DNA of 64,000 nucleotides, taken from Bacteroidota bacterium (lineage in GTDB: Bacteria > Bacteroidota > Bacteroidia > AKYH767-A > OLB10). Position numbers and translations under genes: made by a program. The notes beneath the pieces are model-generated. The model was given only the letters and a program-made list of their open reading frames with translations, was not told the DNA's origin and made no database searches. The stretch covers positions 620,001-684,000 of the forward strand of contig JADKDR010000001.1 of the NCBI GenBank assembly GCA_016714535.1. The letters are read 5' to 3'. Each line of letters opens with the position of its first letter. The first letter of the stretch is position 1. This document shows positions 46,393-57,093 of this stretch, piece after piece.

Positions 46393-47406
46393 ATGAGCCA
46401 CCAAATTTATTATTTCCGGCATTGCATATTTTATGCCATACTGTTGCTTGCCGGGTGCAAAAGTAATCCACTCGAAATCGATGTTTCGCAAATAACTTCG
46501 GAGGCGGTTATTAAACAACTGGATAATGACCTGTTTAAACAAGACAGCATTACCTATGACACCCTTTCTGAACTGCGTGCCAACTACAAAGACTTTTTCG
46601 ACATTTATTGCAACCGCATGTTGCGGCTGCCAATAAAAAACGACACCATCCTGCTTGACGCTCTAAATAAATTTATCAGTGACAGAGATGTAAAAACTAT
46701 CAAAAGCAAAACTGATTCCGCCTTTTCGCAAATGGATGATATACAGGCACAGTTAACAGATTTTGTAAAGCACTACACATATTACTATCCGCAAAAGCCT
46801 GTCCCTAATTTTATTTCCTACATCTCGGCATTTAATTATGCTACCGTAACAGTAGACAGCAGCATTGGTATCGGGCTCGATTTTTACCTCGGAGCAGATT
46901 GCGAATTTTATCCTTCGCTTCAATTTCCAAATTTTATGATTCGCAAACTATCGCGCCAATACATTGCTCCCAACTGCATAACCGGATATTTTCAAAAAGA
47001 ATATCCGCAGGATTTAGCAAAAAATCAATGCATGGACTACATGATATATTACGGCAAAATGTGGTATTACCTGCAAGCCATGGCTCCTTCTATGCCCGAT
47101 AGTATTCGGTTTGGCTATAGCCAAACCGAAGTGGAATTTGCTGCAAAAAACGAAAAGAATATTTGGGCAGCTATGATTGAGAATAAGTTATTGTTCAGTA
47201 CCGATTATAAAACGTTTATGAAACTGATAAGCGATGGGCCAACAACTAGCGGTTTTCCCGAAGGCTCGCCACCAAGGCTGGGATGCTACATCGGTTATAA
47301 AATTATAGTAGCCTACTTAAAAAACAATAAGGATATTACGCTTACTCAACTCATGAGTAATACCGATCATCTAAAAATATTTAATCAGTCGGGGTATAAA
47401 CCTTGA
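46393..47406 (+). CDS. gldB: gliding motility lipoprotein GldB
   Basis: GldB is a lipoprotein needed for gliding and T9SS function in Bacteroidota. The 337-residue protein has lipobox LLAGC with C22, and the family segments DNDLFKQDSITY, YRDFFDIYCNR-like KDFFDIYCNRML, VTVDSSIGIGLDFYLGADCE and FPEGSPPRLGCYIGYKIIVA. ATG 46393 is preferred to a TTG ten codons earlier, because the signal peptide starts there. GldC follows after 29 bases, as in other gliding species. Confidence 0.93.
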   Translation: MSHQIYYFRHCIFYAILLLAGCKSNPLEIDVSQITSEAVIKQLDNDLFKQDSITYDTLSELRANYKDFFDIYCNRMLRLPIKNDTILLDALNKFISDRDVKTIKSKTDSAFSQMDDIQAQLTDFVKHYTYYYPQKPVPNFISYISAFNYATVTVDSSIGIGLDFYLGADCEFYPSLQFPNFMIRKLSRQYIAPNCITGYFQKEYPQDLAKNQCMDYMIYYGKMWYYLQAMAPSMPDSIRFGYSQTEVEFAAKNEKNIWAAMIENKLLFSTDYKTFMKLISDGPTTSGFPEGSPPRLGCYIGYKIIVAYLKNNKDITLTQLMSNTDHLKIFNQSGYKP

Positions 47407-47435
47407 TTTTAAAACAATAAATCTCATATTAAAAA

Positions 47436-47765
47436 ATGAAAAAATCGAAAATTGAATTTGATATACAATTAGACGAAACGCACACGCCTGTTCTTATTAA
47501 CTGGAGTGCCACCGACTCGGGCCTCGAAGGCATAAAAAATGCAAAGGCCTTATTGCTAAGCGTTTTTGATGCGCGCGAGCAAGGCACCTTACGTATTGAC
47601 CTCTGGACAAAAGAAATGATGGTTGACGAAATGCAACAGTTTATTTATGAAACCATGCGTAGCCTTGCCGATACCTATGTACGTGCCACTGGCGAAAAAG
47701 AAATTGCTGATGATATCCGCAATTTTTCAGAATCGTTTGGAAAGAAAACCGGCTTACTTAAATAA
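47436..47765 (+). CDS. gldC: gliding motility protein GldC
   Basis: GldC is a small cytoplasmic protein that supports gliding and is usually encoded with gldB. The 109-residue product has FDIQLDETHTPVLINWSATD, the AKALLLSVFDAREQGTLRID segment, LWTKEMMVDEMQQFIYETM and ends SFGKKTGLLK. Length and order match the family. It ends 12 bases before the aminotransferase gene. Confidence 0.93.
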   Translation: MKKSKIEFDIQLDETHTPVLINWSATDSGLEGIKNAKALLLSVFDAREQGTLRIDLWTKEMMVDEMQQFIYETMRSLADTYVRATGEKEIADDIRNFSESFGKKTGLLK

Positions 47766-47777
47766 TAATCATCAACC

Positions 47778-48944
47778 ATGGAGACTAATCTAAAATCGTT
47801 ATTCCTGCTAACTCCAGATGTTACTTATCTAAACTTTGGTTCGTTTGGTGCATGCCCCAAACCAATTTTTGATAGCTATATAAAGTATCAATATGAACTA
47901 GAATCGGAACCGGTACAATTTTTTACAACGATTGGCCCCAAATATTTAAACCAAAGCAGAGTGTCCCTTGGTGCGTATATCCACTGCCATGCAGATGATG
48001 TGGTAATGGTGCCCAACCCATCGCATGCCGTAAACCTTGTAGCACGAAGCCTGCACCTGCAACCCGGTGACGAAATTCTTACTACCAACCTCGAATACGG
48101 TGCTTGCGACAAAGCATGGGATTTTATTTGTACCGCAAGCGGTGCAAAGTATGTGCAACAGCATATATCCCTACCATTAACAACGAAAGAAGAATTTGTT
48201 GCAGAATTTTTTAAAGGTCTTACATCAAAAACCAAGTTGGTTTTTATAAGCCACATTACTAGTAGCACCGCCCTGCGATTGCCGGTTGAAGAAATTTGTA
48301 CCGAAGCCAAAAAACATGGCTTGCTTACTTTTGTTGATGGAGCGCATGCACCCGGGCATGTGCCATTGAACATGCAACAATTACAAGCTGATTTTTATAC
48401 AGGAGCTTGCCACAAGTGGATGATGACGCCCAAAGGTTGTTCGTTTTTATACACACATAAAGAAAGCCAACATCTGCTCGAGCCTTTAATCGTTAGTTGG
48501 GGATATAAGGCACTGTTTCCATCGCACTCACAATTTATAGACTTGCATCAGTTTAACGGCACACGCGATTTTTCTGCTTACCTTACCATTCCTGATTCTA
48601 TCCAATTTATGGCTGACCATAATTGGGAGCATGTAAGCAACGGTTGCAGGCAACTGGTAAAAAACCATGCTTCCGTCTTAGCCGAACTATTACAAACCCA
48701 ACCGCTGGCACCTTTAACGGACGATTTCATTTTACAAATGCTTAGTCTTGAACTAAACACATCGGAACCAGAAAAATTTCAACGCCATTTATTCGAAAAA
48801 TATAAAATAGAAATTCCAGTAATGCGCCTGGGTAGCAAAGTGTATATTCGCTATTCTATCAATGCGTTTAATAACGCCATCGATTTAGAAAAATTGCATG
48901 CTGCTCTTACAACAGAAATGGCGAGCAGAAATTTCATATCATAA
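47778..48944 (+). CDS. class V aminotransferase-fold PLP enzyme (isopenicillin-N epimerase-like)
   Basis: The 388-residue protein has YLNFGSFGACPKPIFD at the N-terminus, HADDVVMVPNPSHAVNLVAR for the cofactor phosphate, VDGAHAPGHVPLNM with the PLP-contacting Asp187, and the PLP lysine K213 in ACHKWMMTPKG. It belongs to the isopenicillin-N-epimerase or cysteine-desulfurase-like group. The substrate is unknown, and no thiol cysteine of a desulfurase is seen near the C-terminus. It likely shares a transcript with gldBC. Confidence 0.85.
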   Translation: METNLKSLFLLTPDVTYLNFGSFGACPKPIFDSYIKYQYELESEPVQFFTTIGPKYLNQSRVSLGAYIHCHADDVVMVPNPSHAVNLVARSLHLQPGDEILTTNLEYGACDKAWDFICTASGAKYVQQHISLPLTTKEEFVAEFFKGLTSKTKLVFISHITSSTALRLPVEEICTEAKKHGLLTFVDGAHAPGHVPLNMQQLQADFYTGACHKWMMTPKGCSFLYTHKESQHLLEPLIVSWGYKALFPSHSQFIDLHQFNGTRDFSAYLTIPDSIQFMADHNWEHVSNGCRQLVKNHASVLAELLQTQPLAPLTDDFILQMLSLELNTSEPEKFQRHLFEKYKIEIPVMRLGSKVYIRYSINAFNNAIDLEKLHAALTTEMASRNFIS

Positions 48945-49089
48945 CTGGAGTTTGGCTTATTATACTATTGTGTTGCAGTAGTAACACTTCCATTAATTGA
49001 ATTATTATTGTCTGTTTAGCAGTTACTATTTTATAGCTAACGATGTTTGATGCTTTCATTAAAAAGAGAGGAATTGAATGTAGAATTAG

Positions 49090-49112
49090 GGCGGGGCGCG
49101 AAGCGCCCCGCC
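49090..49112 (+). terminator. GC-rich hairpin, likely intrinsic terminator
   Basis: GGCGGGGCGC (49090-49099) and GCGCCCCGCC (49103-49112) form a perfect 10-bp stem with loop GAA, followed on the + strand by TTCCTGTTTTTG. It is 145 bases beyond the aminotransferase stop and would end the gldB-gldC-aminotransferase transcript. Confidence 0.6.
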
Positions 49113-49123
49113 TTCCTGTTTTT

Positions 49124-49145
49124 GCAACGTATATCGTATTAGTTA
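49124..49145 (+). repeat. 22-base direct repeat, copy 1
   Basis: The core CAACGTATATCGTATTAG occurs here and again at 49608-49629, with identical flanks of two bases on each side. The copies bracket about 460 bases of repeat-rich spacer. Confidence 0.75.
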
Positions 49146-49252
49146 TAAGTTATCCAACAACAGAAAAAGAAGCATGTCATCCCAACAAGTACAATTCTTC
49201 AAACTTCAAACTTTTACCTTCAAACTATTTTTTGCTTTATATTACATTCTTT

Positions 49253-49276
49253 TACTTTTGGCTTGAACCAAAAGTA
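49253..49276. repeat. dispersed palindrome typical of Bacteroidota spacers
   Basis: TACTTTTGG (49253-49261) and CCAAAAGTA (49268-49276) are complementary around CTTGAA. It continues as ACAAAAGTTCAAGGC. I recall this sequence as a frequent intergenic repeat in Bacteroidota, but could not check. Confidence 0.55.
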
Positions 49277-49607
49277 ACAAAAGTTCAAGGCTTCATAAAT
49301 TTTTTGACATCTGCACTTTTCAGATTTTTGCCCACAACCCGAGCCATTCGCACCACCCACCTCCTGCCCTTAGCTCATTCGCGGATTGCTTGGCGCAAGC
49401 CTGCCAGCTAATCTTCAAAGGCATCTGTTCAAATAAATTTAATAAGGCCGGTCGCTGGCTTTTTGAAGGTGCTTCTGCCTTATGTTGGTTTTTTCATCAA
49501 CAAAATAAATGTGATAACTCAAACCAGAATCAAACTTCCATCTTCAAACTATCATTCTTCAAACTTCCATCTTCAAACTTTCAACTTTAAACTTCAAACT
49601 AATTTTA

Positions 49608-49629
49608 GCAACGTATATCGTATTAGTTA
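49608..49629 (+). repeat. 22-base direct repeat, copy 2
   Basis: This is identical to the copy at 49124-49145. Its last three bases are the complement of the stop codon of the B1 gene, so the repeat reaches the coding region. Confidence 0.75.
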
Positions 49630-51348
49630 CAACTTCACCAACTTCCTGCTTACTCCCTCAATATTTACCACATACACACCCGGTGGCCATGTGGCAGTTG
49701 AAAGGGATATGGTGCTTTTATTTTGGTAAGTAAGTGTTTGCATTGCAATGGTAGCACCTTTCATGTTTTGTACATGTAGCTGGTATTTTTCTTTGGTAGC
49801 ATGTTGCAAGGTAATGTAAACCAAATCTTGCGCAGGGTTGGGATAGAGGTTAAAACTGGCTAAGCTCATTTCTTGTAATTGTGCCGGGTTAGGGATGTAC
49901 CATTTGGATACCCAGATGTCGTACTTCCAGGGAAAGCCAACTGTATCAATCGAGCTAACTCCAATATCATAATTATCGCCCGAATCAACAGTTGTTGCTA
50001 ATATGAAAGTACTATCGTTTAACACAATTACATTACCATATTCATTGCCAAGGCCTCCTATTGTTTTATCCCAAATAATATTGAGTGCCGAATCCATACG
50101 GACCAACCAAATATCATAATTAGTAACTTGCTGATTTCCTTTTGGGTTTTCTGATTTTTCAAACCCTGCATGTGAATTGGACGAGCAAACAAGTAAGTAA
50201 CCCTTATCCTGCATTTCAATTATTTGCCTGACGTTATCATTTATATCGCCACCAAATCGTTTTTCATTTAGGATATTTCCACTTGCTGTATCAATCGTAT
50301 ATATCCACGCATCCCATGCGCCTCGAGCACTTGTATCAGTAACACCATCATTGCAAGGTTCAAATATCCCTTGTAATGATGACAAACCTAATGTAGCACC
50401 AATCACTAAATTACCTTGACTATTTAATATGGCAGTAACAGGTAAGTCATCGGCTTTTAAACAACCGTATCGTTTGTCCCAAATCTTTTTTCCAGAAGAG
50501 TCAATTTTTAATATCCAGTTGTCTAACTTAAAATAAGTGGGATCAAATTTTTCTGAAAACGAGGAATCACTTACATCTCCCGATTTCTGCCCTTCTGTAC
50601 GACCAATTATTATATAACTATAATCTGACAATGGAATAATTGAAGATATATAATCAATCCCTGTAGAACCGTATTTTTGATCCCATATCTTTTTTCCATT
50701 TTTATCGCACTTTACAAACCAGATATCATCAAAAAAACCTACATTGGTATCGGTTAAATCATGCCCCGGATTTAAACAATCTGCATACCCTCCTAATAAT
50801 ATACTGCTATCTGGTGCTTCTGCTATTACATAAAAATTATCAAGACAATTGGTGCCTAATCTTCTATTCCATACCAATTCGCTATCAGTAGTCAATTCCA
50901 CCGTCCATCCATCATAATCATTCTGGTAATTATTTTGCGATTTCTCACAACTCTGTTTAGAATTTGAAAAGCCGGTTATTAATAAATTACCATTTTGCCT
51001 ATGATACATACAAAAACCACCATCAGAGTTTGTTCCTCCTAAGGTCCTATCCCATATTTGATTGCCATTGCTGTCTAACTTAATTATCCACATATCGTGC
51101 GGAGGAATGGTAGTATCATTTAGAATGCAATTAGGGTCAGTTTTTGTGCCTGATGGCGAACCTGAAATTGAAATAGCAGCAAGGTATATATTACCAATAC
51201 TATCTCTGTAAAAAAAATTGTTAGACGATTGGTTACCATCCACACTTTGACTCCCTAACATTTTTTCCCAAACCTTAACAAATGTTGGCTGGCTTAAAAT
51301 AAAATTCGGAAAAAAAAACAATAAGAAAATTATCGCCCTGGTTTTCAC
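49627..51348 (-). CDS. B1: secreted T9SS protein with propeller-like repeats
   Basis: The 573-residue protein has a signal peptide (residues 1-19, IIFLLFFFPNFILSQ) and several 55-80-residue repeats with the IWDRTLGG, G.Y...S and D.W..K pattern (MWIIKLDSNGNQIWDRTLGG, DDIWFVKCDKNGKKIWDQKYG, YDIWLVRMDSALNIIWDKTI), and a C-terminal type A sorting domain (ASFNLYPNPAQDLVYITLQH, YQLHVQNMKGATIAMQ, PPGVYVVNIEGVSRKLVKL). It is the only intact B gene of the three. Its ATG overlaps the stop of A1 by four bases, so translation is coupled. Surface location and an unknown binding or adhesive role are inferred. Confidence 0.88.
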   Translation of the reverse strand: MKTRAIIFLLFFFPNFILSQPTFVKVWEKMLGSQSVDGNQSSNNFFYRDSIGNIYLAAISISGSPSGTKTDPNCILNDTTIPPHDMWIIKLDSNGNQIWDRTLGGTNSDGGFCMYHRQNGNLLITGFSNSKQSCEKSQNNYQNDYDGWTVELTTDSELVWNRRLGTNCLDNFYVIAEAPDSSILLGGYADCLNPGHDLTDTNVGFFDDIWFVKCDKNGKKIWDQKYGSTGIDYISSIIPLSDYSYIIIGRTEGQKSGDVSDSSFSEKFDPTYFKLDNWILKIDSSGKKIWDKRYGCLKADDLPVTAILNSQGNLVIGATLGLSSLQGIFEPCNDGVTDTSARGAWDAWIYTIDTASGNILNEKRFGGDINDNVRQIIEMQDKGYLLVCSSNSHAGFEKSENPKGNQQVTNYDIWLVRMDSALNIIWDKTIGGLGNEYGNVIVLNDSTFILATTVDSGDNYDIGVSSIDTVGFPWKYDIWVSKWYIPNPAQLQEMSLASFNLYPNPAQDLVYITLQHATKEKYQLHVQNMKGATIAMQTLTYQNKSTISLSTATWPPGVYVVNIEGVSRKLVKL

Positions 51349-53104
51349 AGCTTAAGTACTTTTACGGTATTCGGGGCACCATTTGCATCTAAGTAGCTTA
51401 ACAAGTAGAATCCATTATTTAATGCTTGTAATTTGTTAACCTCCATTTTATCTGCATCTAATACTACTTTGCCTTGTATATCAATTAAAGACATTATTTT
51501 GGTCGCATTACTTAAATTTACTGAAATAAATTGATCATTCAATATTTCATAATTCACAGAAGTATGTTGCATATCACCTGACTTTAGATTCGCACCCGAC
51601 TGTACTATTTTATAGTATATGTTTGTTGATGGTGGTACTAGGGCAGGAGCAATCCATGAATATAAAAAACTTTCGCTTAACTCTCCACTAATGGCAATAC
51701 CATGACATTTGTCAATCACGTTTGCTGGAACACGATAATATTCGTTCTGCGGCAAATTTCCTGTTTGTGAGCAATATGGCTTGCCATTTAAATTTCTTGC
51801 ATAGAATGAAGCACATGATGTATAGCCACTAAAAGGGTCAGTAAAATTAAATGCTATACACATGATTTGCTTGGAAAGTGGATTTACAAGGCCACTTTTT
51901 CTTTCGTAACTTACAACTGGTAAGATACTCGTGCTACCTAAATCCGAACTAATGTTTGGCAATGTCTTTGGTGGTATATTGTCGAAAACACACAACCCAT
52001 CTGTATAAGTATTATCAGTAGTTTGAATTAATAAATTTGGTGAATTGGTTATATAATCATAAAAAGTTGTAAATCCTTTAATATTGCCAGACCCACCTGA
52101 ATAAGCACTCCATACTACGGTAAATCCTTCTTGTAAATAAGATATTGAAGTAGCTCTGCGATGGCGCGCAATACGTGGAGTTGTATAGATAGTACCCGAT
52201 GGCGATGGTTTGATGTAAGCAAGTGTATTACTTAAACTACTGTATGTGCAATTTATCCAATCTGTTGATTTAAAATCGTTAGGAATACAAACTATCCCGC
52301 TTGAATTTGGATAAGCACTACAACTAGTTCCAACAAAAGTAATTCTAGCCTGCATTTGAATATCTACAACAGACGGGATAGGGAGCTCCATAACCGCAAC
52401 ATCCGGAAAATAATAAGGGGGATTCACAGTGCTTCCACTTATTGGATCATTGAATAATGGAAATTCATAATTTGTCATACAAATAGAAATAGAATTGTTT
52501 GCTATTCCTCCTGAAGCACAAAAATTTTAATTACTCAGTATTGTTGGGTTGATCCCAAACAACAAAAAAATGTTCTGATTGATCACTATCTATTTGGATG
52601 TCTGTATAAATTCCGTTTCCATTGCCTAAAGTGGTATTAGACACAAACGTAAATGTTTTATTTATGGGATTAAATTTATAAGCTAGTAATTTGGGGATAG
52701 AAACATCTTTATATGCAATTAGAACAAACCAATTATTAGGCCGTAGTAAAATACATACATCAAGATCATTCATGTTATAGGGAATATTAAAAACATCTGT
52801 AAATATGGTGCCATTATTATTGTATCGCCATTGAAAATAACTTGCGCCATTGACACCAGCCCAAGCAACAATGCTAAATTCCGTATTCACGCCATTTACA
52901 TTTCCAATAAAAATATCATTGCTTGTTTGGTAAGTAGTCGGGAAATTAATTTGGCCAGAAGAACTTTGGCAAATAGTTTCAGGAATTGATGCTGCCCTAT
53001 ATTGCGCTACCATCACATTAGAAATTAAACAAAGAGCAACTAAGATTGCCCCCCCCCGCAAATGACGTGCCAGTGCGGGTTTCTGGCTTAGCGGATTTTT
53101 TCAT
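51345..53104 (-). pseudogene. A1: secreted T9SS protein, G-tract and one frameshift
   Basis: The natural start is ATG 53104, giving MKKSAKPETRTGTSFAGG and then AILVALCLISNVMVAQ (signal peptide), but a G9 tract (C9 at 53049-53057) puts the ATG out of frame with the rest; eight G would be in frame. A second break at about 52534 needs one base to join NNTE to KIFCASGG. The body contains NDIFIGNVNGVNTEFSIVAW, QMRDYEFP-like CMTNYEFPLFNDPI, a repeated VVSYERKSGLVNP signature and GIAISGELSESFLYSW. The end (NNGFYLLSYLDANGAPNTVK) resembles a sorting domain. Function unknown. Confidence 0.7.
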
Positions 53105-53130
53105 ATTATTAGATTTTTAAAATGATGTTG

Positions 53131-53160
53131 TAAAGTTATAAAAGTTTTTAAGTTGGCAAA
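53131..53160 (-). promoter_or_regulatory. promoter of A1
   Basis: On the - strand TTTG (53160-53157) and TAACTTTA (53138-53131) are 18 bases apart, close to the Bacteroidota consensus. The same block precedes A2, and a variant precedes A3, so conservation supports it. Transcription would begin about 53125, just before the ATG at 53104. Confidence 0.65.
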
Positions 53161-53389
53161 TGTTTTTTCTTGATTGTTGGAAGATGTAGTTTTGGGGTGG
53201 GTGAGTAAATATATGTTGTACTTGAAGTTTTGCATGTTAGGGAGGACACCAACTTGGGCTGCAGTGTGATAATTAGGCAAGCTTTGATGGTACTGCCAAA
53301 AATAAGCACCATAAGAAATACAATATCAAAAATGTTGTACGCGGACAAAGAGGCCAAACTAACGCAATAACATTCTACTCCAAAACAAT

Positions 53390-53414
53390 GCGGGCGAGCC
53401 TTTGGCTCGCCCGC
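53390..53414 (-). terminator. hairpin after B2, likely terminator
   Basis: GCGGGCGAGCC and GGCTCGCCCGC form a perfect 11-bp stem with loop TTT on the + strand. On the - strand it is followed by ATTGTTTTGG. It is 40 bases beyond B2 and mirrors the hairpin after B3. Confidence 0.7.
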
Positions 53415-53453
53415 AATTAATTTATGCTAAGAACGTTTACACTCACCGTTACA

Positions 53454-55188
53454 TCACAACTTTACCACCTTCTTACTCACTCCATCAATGTTAACCACAT
53501 ATACACCGGGTTGCCAATCATGCGATTCAAGCATGATTGTGTTTGAATTTGTTATAGTAAGTTGCCGTTGCGCTACTGTACGCCCCTGCATATCTTGCAC
53601 GTGTAAGTGATAGGTTTTATTTTTTATGTTTTGTAAAGTGATGTACAAAAATATCAGTAGTAGGATTTGGGTAGAGGCTAAAGCTATAGTGATTAATCTC
53701 CTCAATATTTGATGGGTTGACTATATGCCATTTGCTTATCCAAAAGTCATAGGCATTACTAATAATTGAATCATACAATGGCGCACCCACATCTCCTGAA
53801 TTTCCCGCTGTAACTACACCTGCTAAAATAAATGTACTATCATCTAGTAGTATGACCGAAGGAGTTTCATCTCTTTTACCACTACCTATAGTTTTATCCC
53901 AAATAATGTTAAGATTGCTATCCATACGTACCAACCAAAAATCATAATTATTTGGATCAGCAAGGTTTACTTTTCGGTTTTCACTTTTTTCAAAACTCGA
54001 ATCAGAATTCGAATGACATACACATAAATAACCACCATCATTGGTTGTTAAAATTTGAATTACTTGCTCATTTACATTTCCACCAAATCTGCGTTGCTTT
54101 AATATATCCCCATTTGCAGTATCAATCACATATACCCATGAGTCAATCCAGCCACGAGGCAAGGTGTCTTGTATGCCATCATTGCATGGATAAAAATTAC
54201 CTTGCAGAGAAGCCATTCCTAACGTGGCACCTATAGCTACATTACCATTAGAACTTAAAGCTGCACATAATGCATAATCATCTGCCTTGAGGCAACCATA
54301 ACGCCTATCCCATATTTTGTTGCCGGCTGAATCTATTAACAGTAACCAGTTGTCATACTTCCAATAAGTTGAGTCAAACACAAGAGAAAAAGAAGAATCA
54401 CTTACATCGCCATAGCTTGGGCCATAGTATGTGCCATTGGTGCTGCCGGTAATTAAGTATTTTGAATCGGAAATTGGCAAAATATTATAAACTAAGTCCC
54501 AACTTGAACTACCATAATTATTATCCCAAATTTTTGTTCCATTTGTATCCATTTTTACAATCCAAATATCAATAAAACCTACAAAAGTATCTGTTACATC
54601 ACCACCGGGAATATAGCCATTTGAATATCCTCCAATAAGTAATTTATTATCAGGAGTCATAGCCCCACAATATGTTTTATCATCCCATATATCACCCAAG
54701 CGCTTATCCCATTGTACCACATTGCTCTCGTTTAATTTTACTATCCACCAATCCTGTTTTTTTGAATAGCGTGGTTCTGTTTTTTCACAGTCAGGTTTTG
54801 AATTGCTTACTCCAATAATATAAACATTGTTCTTATTGTCAGAAAAGGAATAACTAAAACCATCATCTAGTACACCACCAAGCGTTCTATCCCACATAAT
54901 ATTTCCATTGGCATCTACTTTGGTAACCCATATATCCACTGGAGTTGTAGTTGAGTCGAAAGAATAACAATTGTGATCAGTTTTTGTACCACTGGGGTAT
55001 TTACCACTAGAGTGTCCTGCTACATAAAAATTGCCGCTTGAATCCTTTGATAACATATTAAAATTGCCATACTCCCATGTTGCACTACCTAAAACTTTTT
55101 CCCATTCCTTGGCAAATACAGGTTTTTGAGCATGTGCCTTAATTTGGATTAATACCAAAATAAGTAAAATGCATAATAAGCGAATCAT
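53454..55188 (-). pseudogene. B2: secreted T9SS repeat protein, one frameshift near 3' end
   Basis: From ATG 55188 the frame has a signal peptide (LCILLILVLIQIKAHAQ) and the B-type repeats (DIWVTKVDANGNIMWDRTLGG, GYIPGGDVTDTFVGF, DNWLLLIDSAGNKIWDRRYG, YDFWLVRMDSNLNIIWDKTI), nearly identical to B3. At an A5 run (53647-53651 on the + strand) the frame changes, and one A fewer joins SFSLYPNPTTDI to LYITLQNIKNKTYHLHVQD and the sorting-domain end GVYVVNIDGVSKKVVKL. The restored length is about 578 residues. The start overlaps the A2 stop by four bases. Confidence 0.8.
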
Positions 55189-56925
55189 AACTTTAATATT
55201 TTTAGTCGCTCACTCTGTCCATTTTTATTAAGATACGATATAAATGAAAGTCCCTTTGGTATCTCCCTATTTAAAATTCCAGCACTGCAATTAGTTGCAA
55301 AAACTTCTCCTCGTGTACCGGTCCATGTAATGATTTTGGATATTGCGTTTAATTCAATTGGTAAGAAATTATCATCAGCAATTACTATTGATTTCAATTC
55401 CTCAGTGTAATTATTATTTGAACCCAACATGCGTAAATCAGCGCCAGAGCTGACAACTTTATAATAAACTTCACCAGTTGGTCCTGGTGTCTGTTTACTC
55501 CATGAGTATATAAAACTTTCACTTAACTCACCAGTAATAGCAATGCCGGCATTCGACCCTGTGGTATTTTGTTGTATTGTATAATAAAGGTGATTATTGG
55601 CCAAAGTAGTCATTACAGGCTTTCCATCACTATTGTCCGCATAAAAACATGCTGATTTATATTCATTGTTTGTGTTATCTACATAATCGAAACCAATACA
55701 CATTATTTGTCCGGAGTTAGGGTTTACTAATCCACTTTTTCTTTCATATGAAACTACAGGTTCCTTTTTTTGATATGTACTTATATCTATCAAAAAATTT
55801 GGATCATTATGAAATTGACATGACCCATCCGTATAAGTATTGTCAGTAGTCAATTTTTTAGGCCAAGGCCCCGGTTGTGTAACATAATCATAAAAAACAG
55901 TATGGCCATAAATATTAAAGTCCTGTAAGTCTTGGCCAACCCAAACCACTGTATAACCTTCTTGCACATTACTAATTGTCAGGTTACGTCTATTTCTTGC
56001 TATGCGAGGATGAGAGAAAACATTACTACCGGTTGCAAGTTTTAAATATTCTAAATTTACAGAAGGTCCGGTAAAAGCGCAGTTCTGATATTGAGAAAAT
56101 ACGAGATCATTACTTACACAAATTTGACTGATTGAATTTGGATTTCCGATAGTAGGAGCCATAAAAGTAATTTTAACTTTTCCGGGATTACTGTATTCTT
56201 GTGCTGGTACGGTTGGCATATCCATAATTGCAACATCTGGTGTATAATATGGCGGGTCAATGTTAAATGTGCCTGTTGGGTCTTTAAATAACGGAAATTC
56301 ATAGTTGGTCATACACAATTGTATGGTGCTATTCCAGAAGGTTCCTGCAGCTCCAAATATTTTTTGTTGACCTTGTGCATTAATTTGATCAAACACAATA
56401 AAAAAATGTTCTTGCTGATCACTGTCAATATGTATTCCTGTTTGACATGCAGTACCATTTCCTAATGCCGTATTAGAAACTTGTGTCCATGTTTGATTAC
56501 CCGGATTAAATTGTTCAACTAACAACATTGGAGTTGTCCCATTCAAATAAGCAATTAATGCAAACCAAATATTATTTCGTTGGATTAAGGCCACATCTGC
56601 TTCTGTGATATTGACCGGCAAATCTAAAATATCAAAGTAACTGTTCCCCGGAGTAGAATATTTCCAAAACATACTCAGGGTTACCAGCCCATACAACCAA
56701 CATCTTTCAGTTAGTATACCAAGAACATTGGTTATAAGTATATCATTTGAGGTTTGATAAACGTAAGGTATTAGGTGTTGGCCCTACATTTTTGTGCATT
56801 TCTTTCGGTATGGTTGCTGCCTTAAACTGCGCTACCATTACATTGCTAAGCAAACAAAGAGCAACTAAATTGCCCCCCGCAAATACTGTGCCAGTGCGGG
56901 TTTCTGGCTTAGTGATTTTTTTCAT
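55185..56925 (-). pseudogene. A2: secreted T9SS protein, badly broken near the 5' end
   Basis: ATG 56925 encodes MKKITKPETRTGTVFAGGNL and a signal peptide (LVALCLLSNVMVAQ); here the G tract is six and in frame. Between about 56680 and 56820 the sequence lacks several single bases present in A3 (for example C and G losses around GGTATGGTTGC and TTAGGTGTTGG), so translation fails after about 60 codons. From 56696 the rest is intact (FWKYSTPGNSYFDILDLPVN, CMTNYEFPLFKDPTGTFNID, VVSYERKSGLVNPNSGQIMC, GIAITGELSESFIYSW) to a sorting-like end (PKGLSFISYLNKNGQSERLK). It is highly similar to A3. Confidence 0.75.
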
Positions 56926-56951
56926 ATTATTAGATTTTTAAAATGATGTTG

Positions 56952-56981
56952 TAAAGTTATAAAAGTTTTTGAACTGGCAAA
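56952..56981 (-). promoter_or_regulatory. promoter of A2
   Basis: The - strand has TTTG (56981-56978), an 18-base spacer and TAACTTTA (56959-56952), the same as A1's promoter. The 60 bases upstream of the ATG are almost identical to those at A1. Confidence 0.65.
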
Positions 56982-57093
56982 TGTTATTTTTAAGATTGAT
57001 GGAAGCGGCAAACCTTTTTCGTGGTAGGAATGATTGTGCCATAAACAAGTGATAACACCTATGAGGAAGAGAAAATCTTTACTCCAAAATACT

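Larger units (their letters stand above)
48945..49626. other. spacer rich in short repeats
   Basis: No gene is visible. The stretch holds a GC-rich hairpin (49090-49112), a dispersed palindrome (49253-49276), two copies of a 22-base direct repeat (49124-49145 and 49608-49629), and several runs of TTCAAACTT and its relatives between 49197 and 49225 and between 49542 and 49600. These are described separately. Confidence 0.6.
53105..53453. other. spacer between B2 and A1
   Basis: It holds the A1 promoter and a strong hairpin at 53390-53414 downstream of B2. The rest has no supported gene. Confidence 0.5.
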
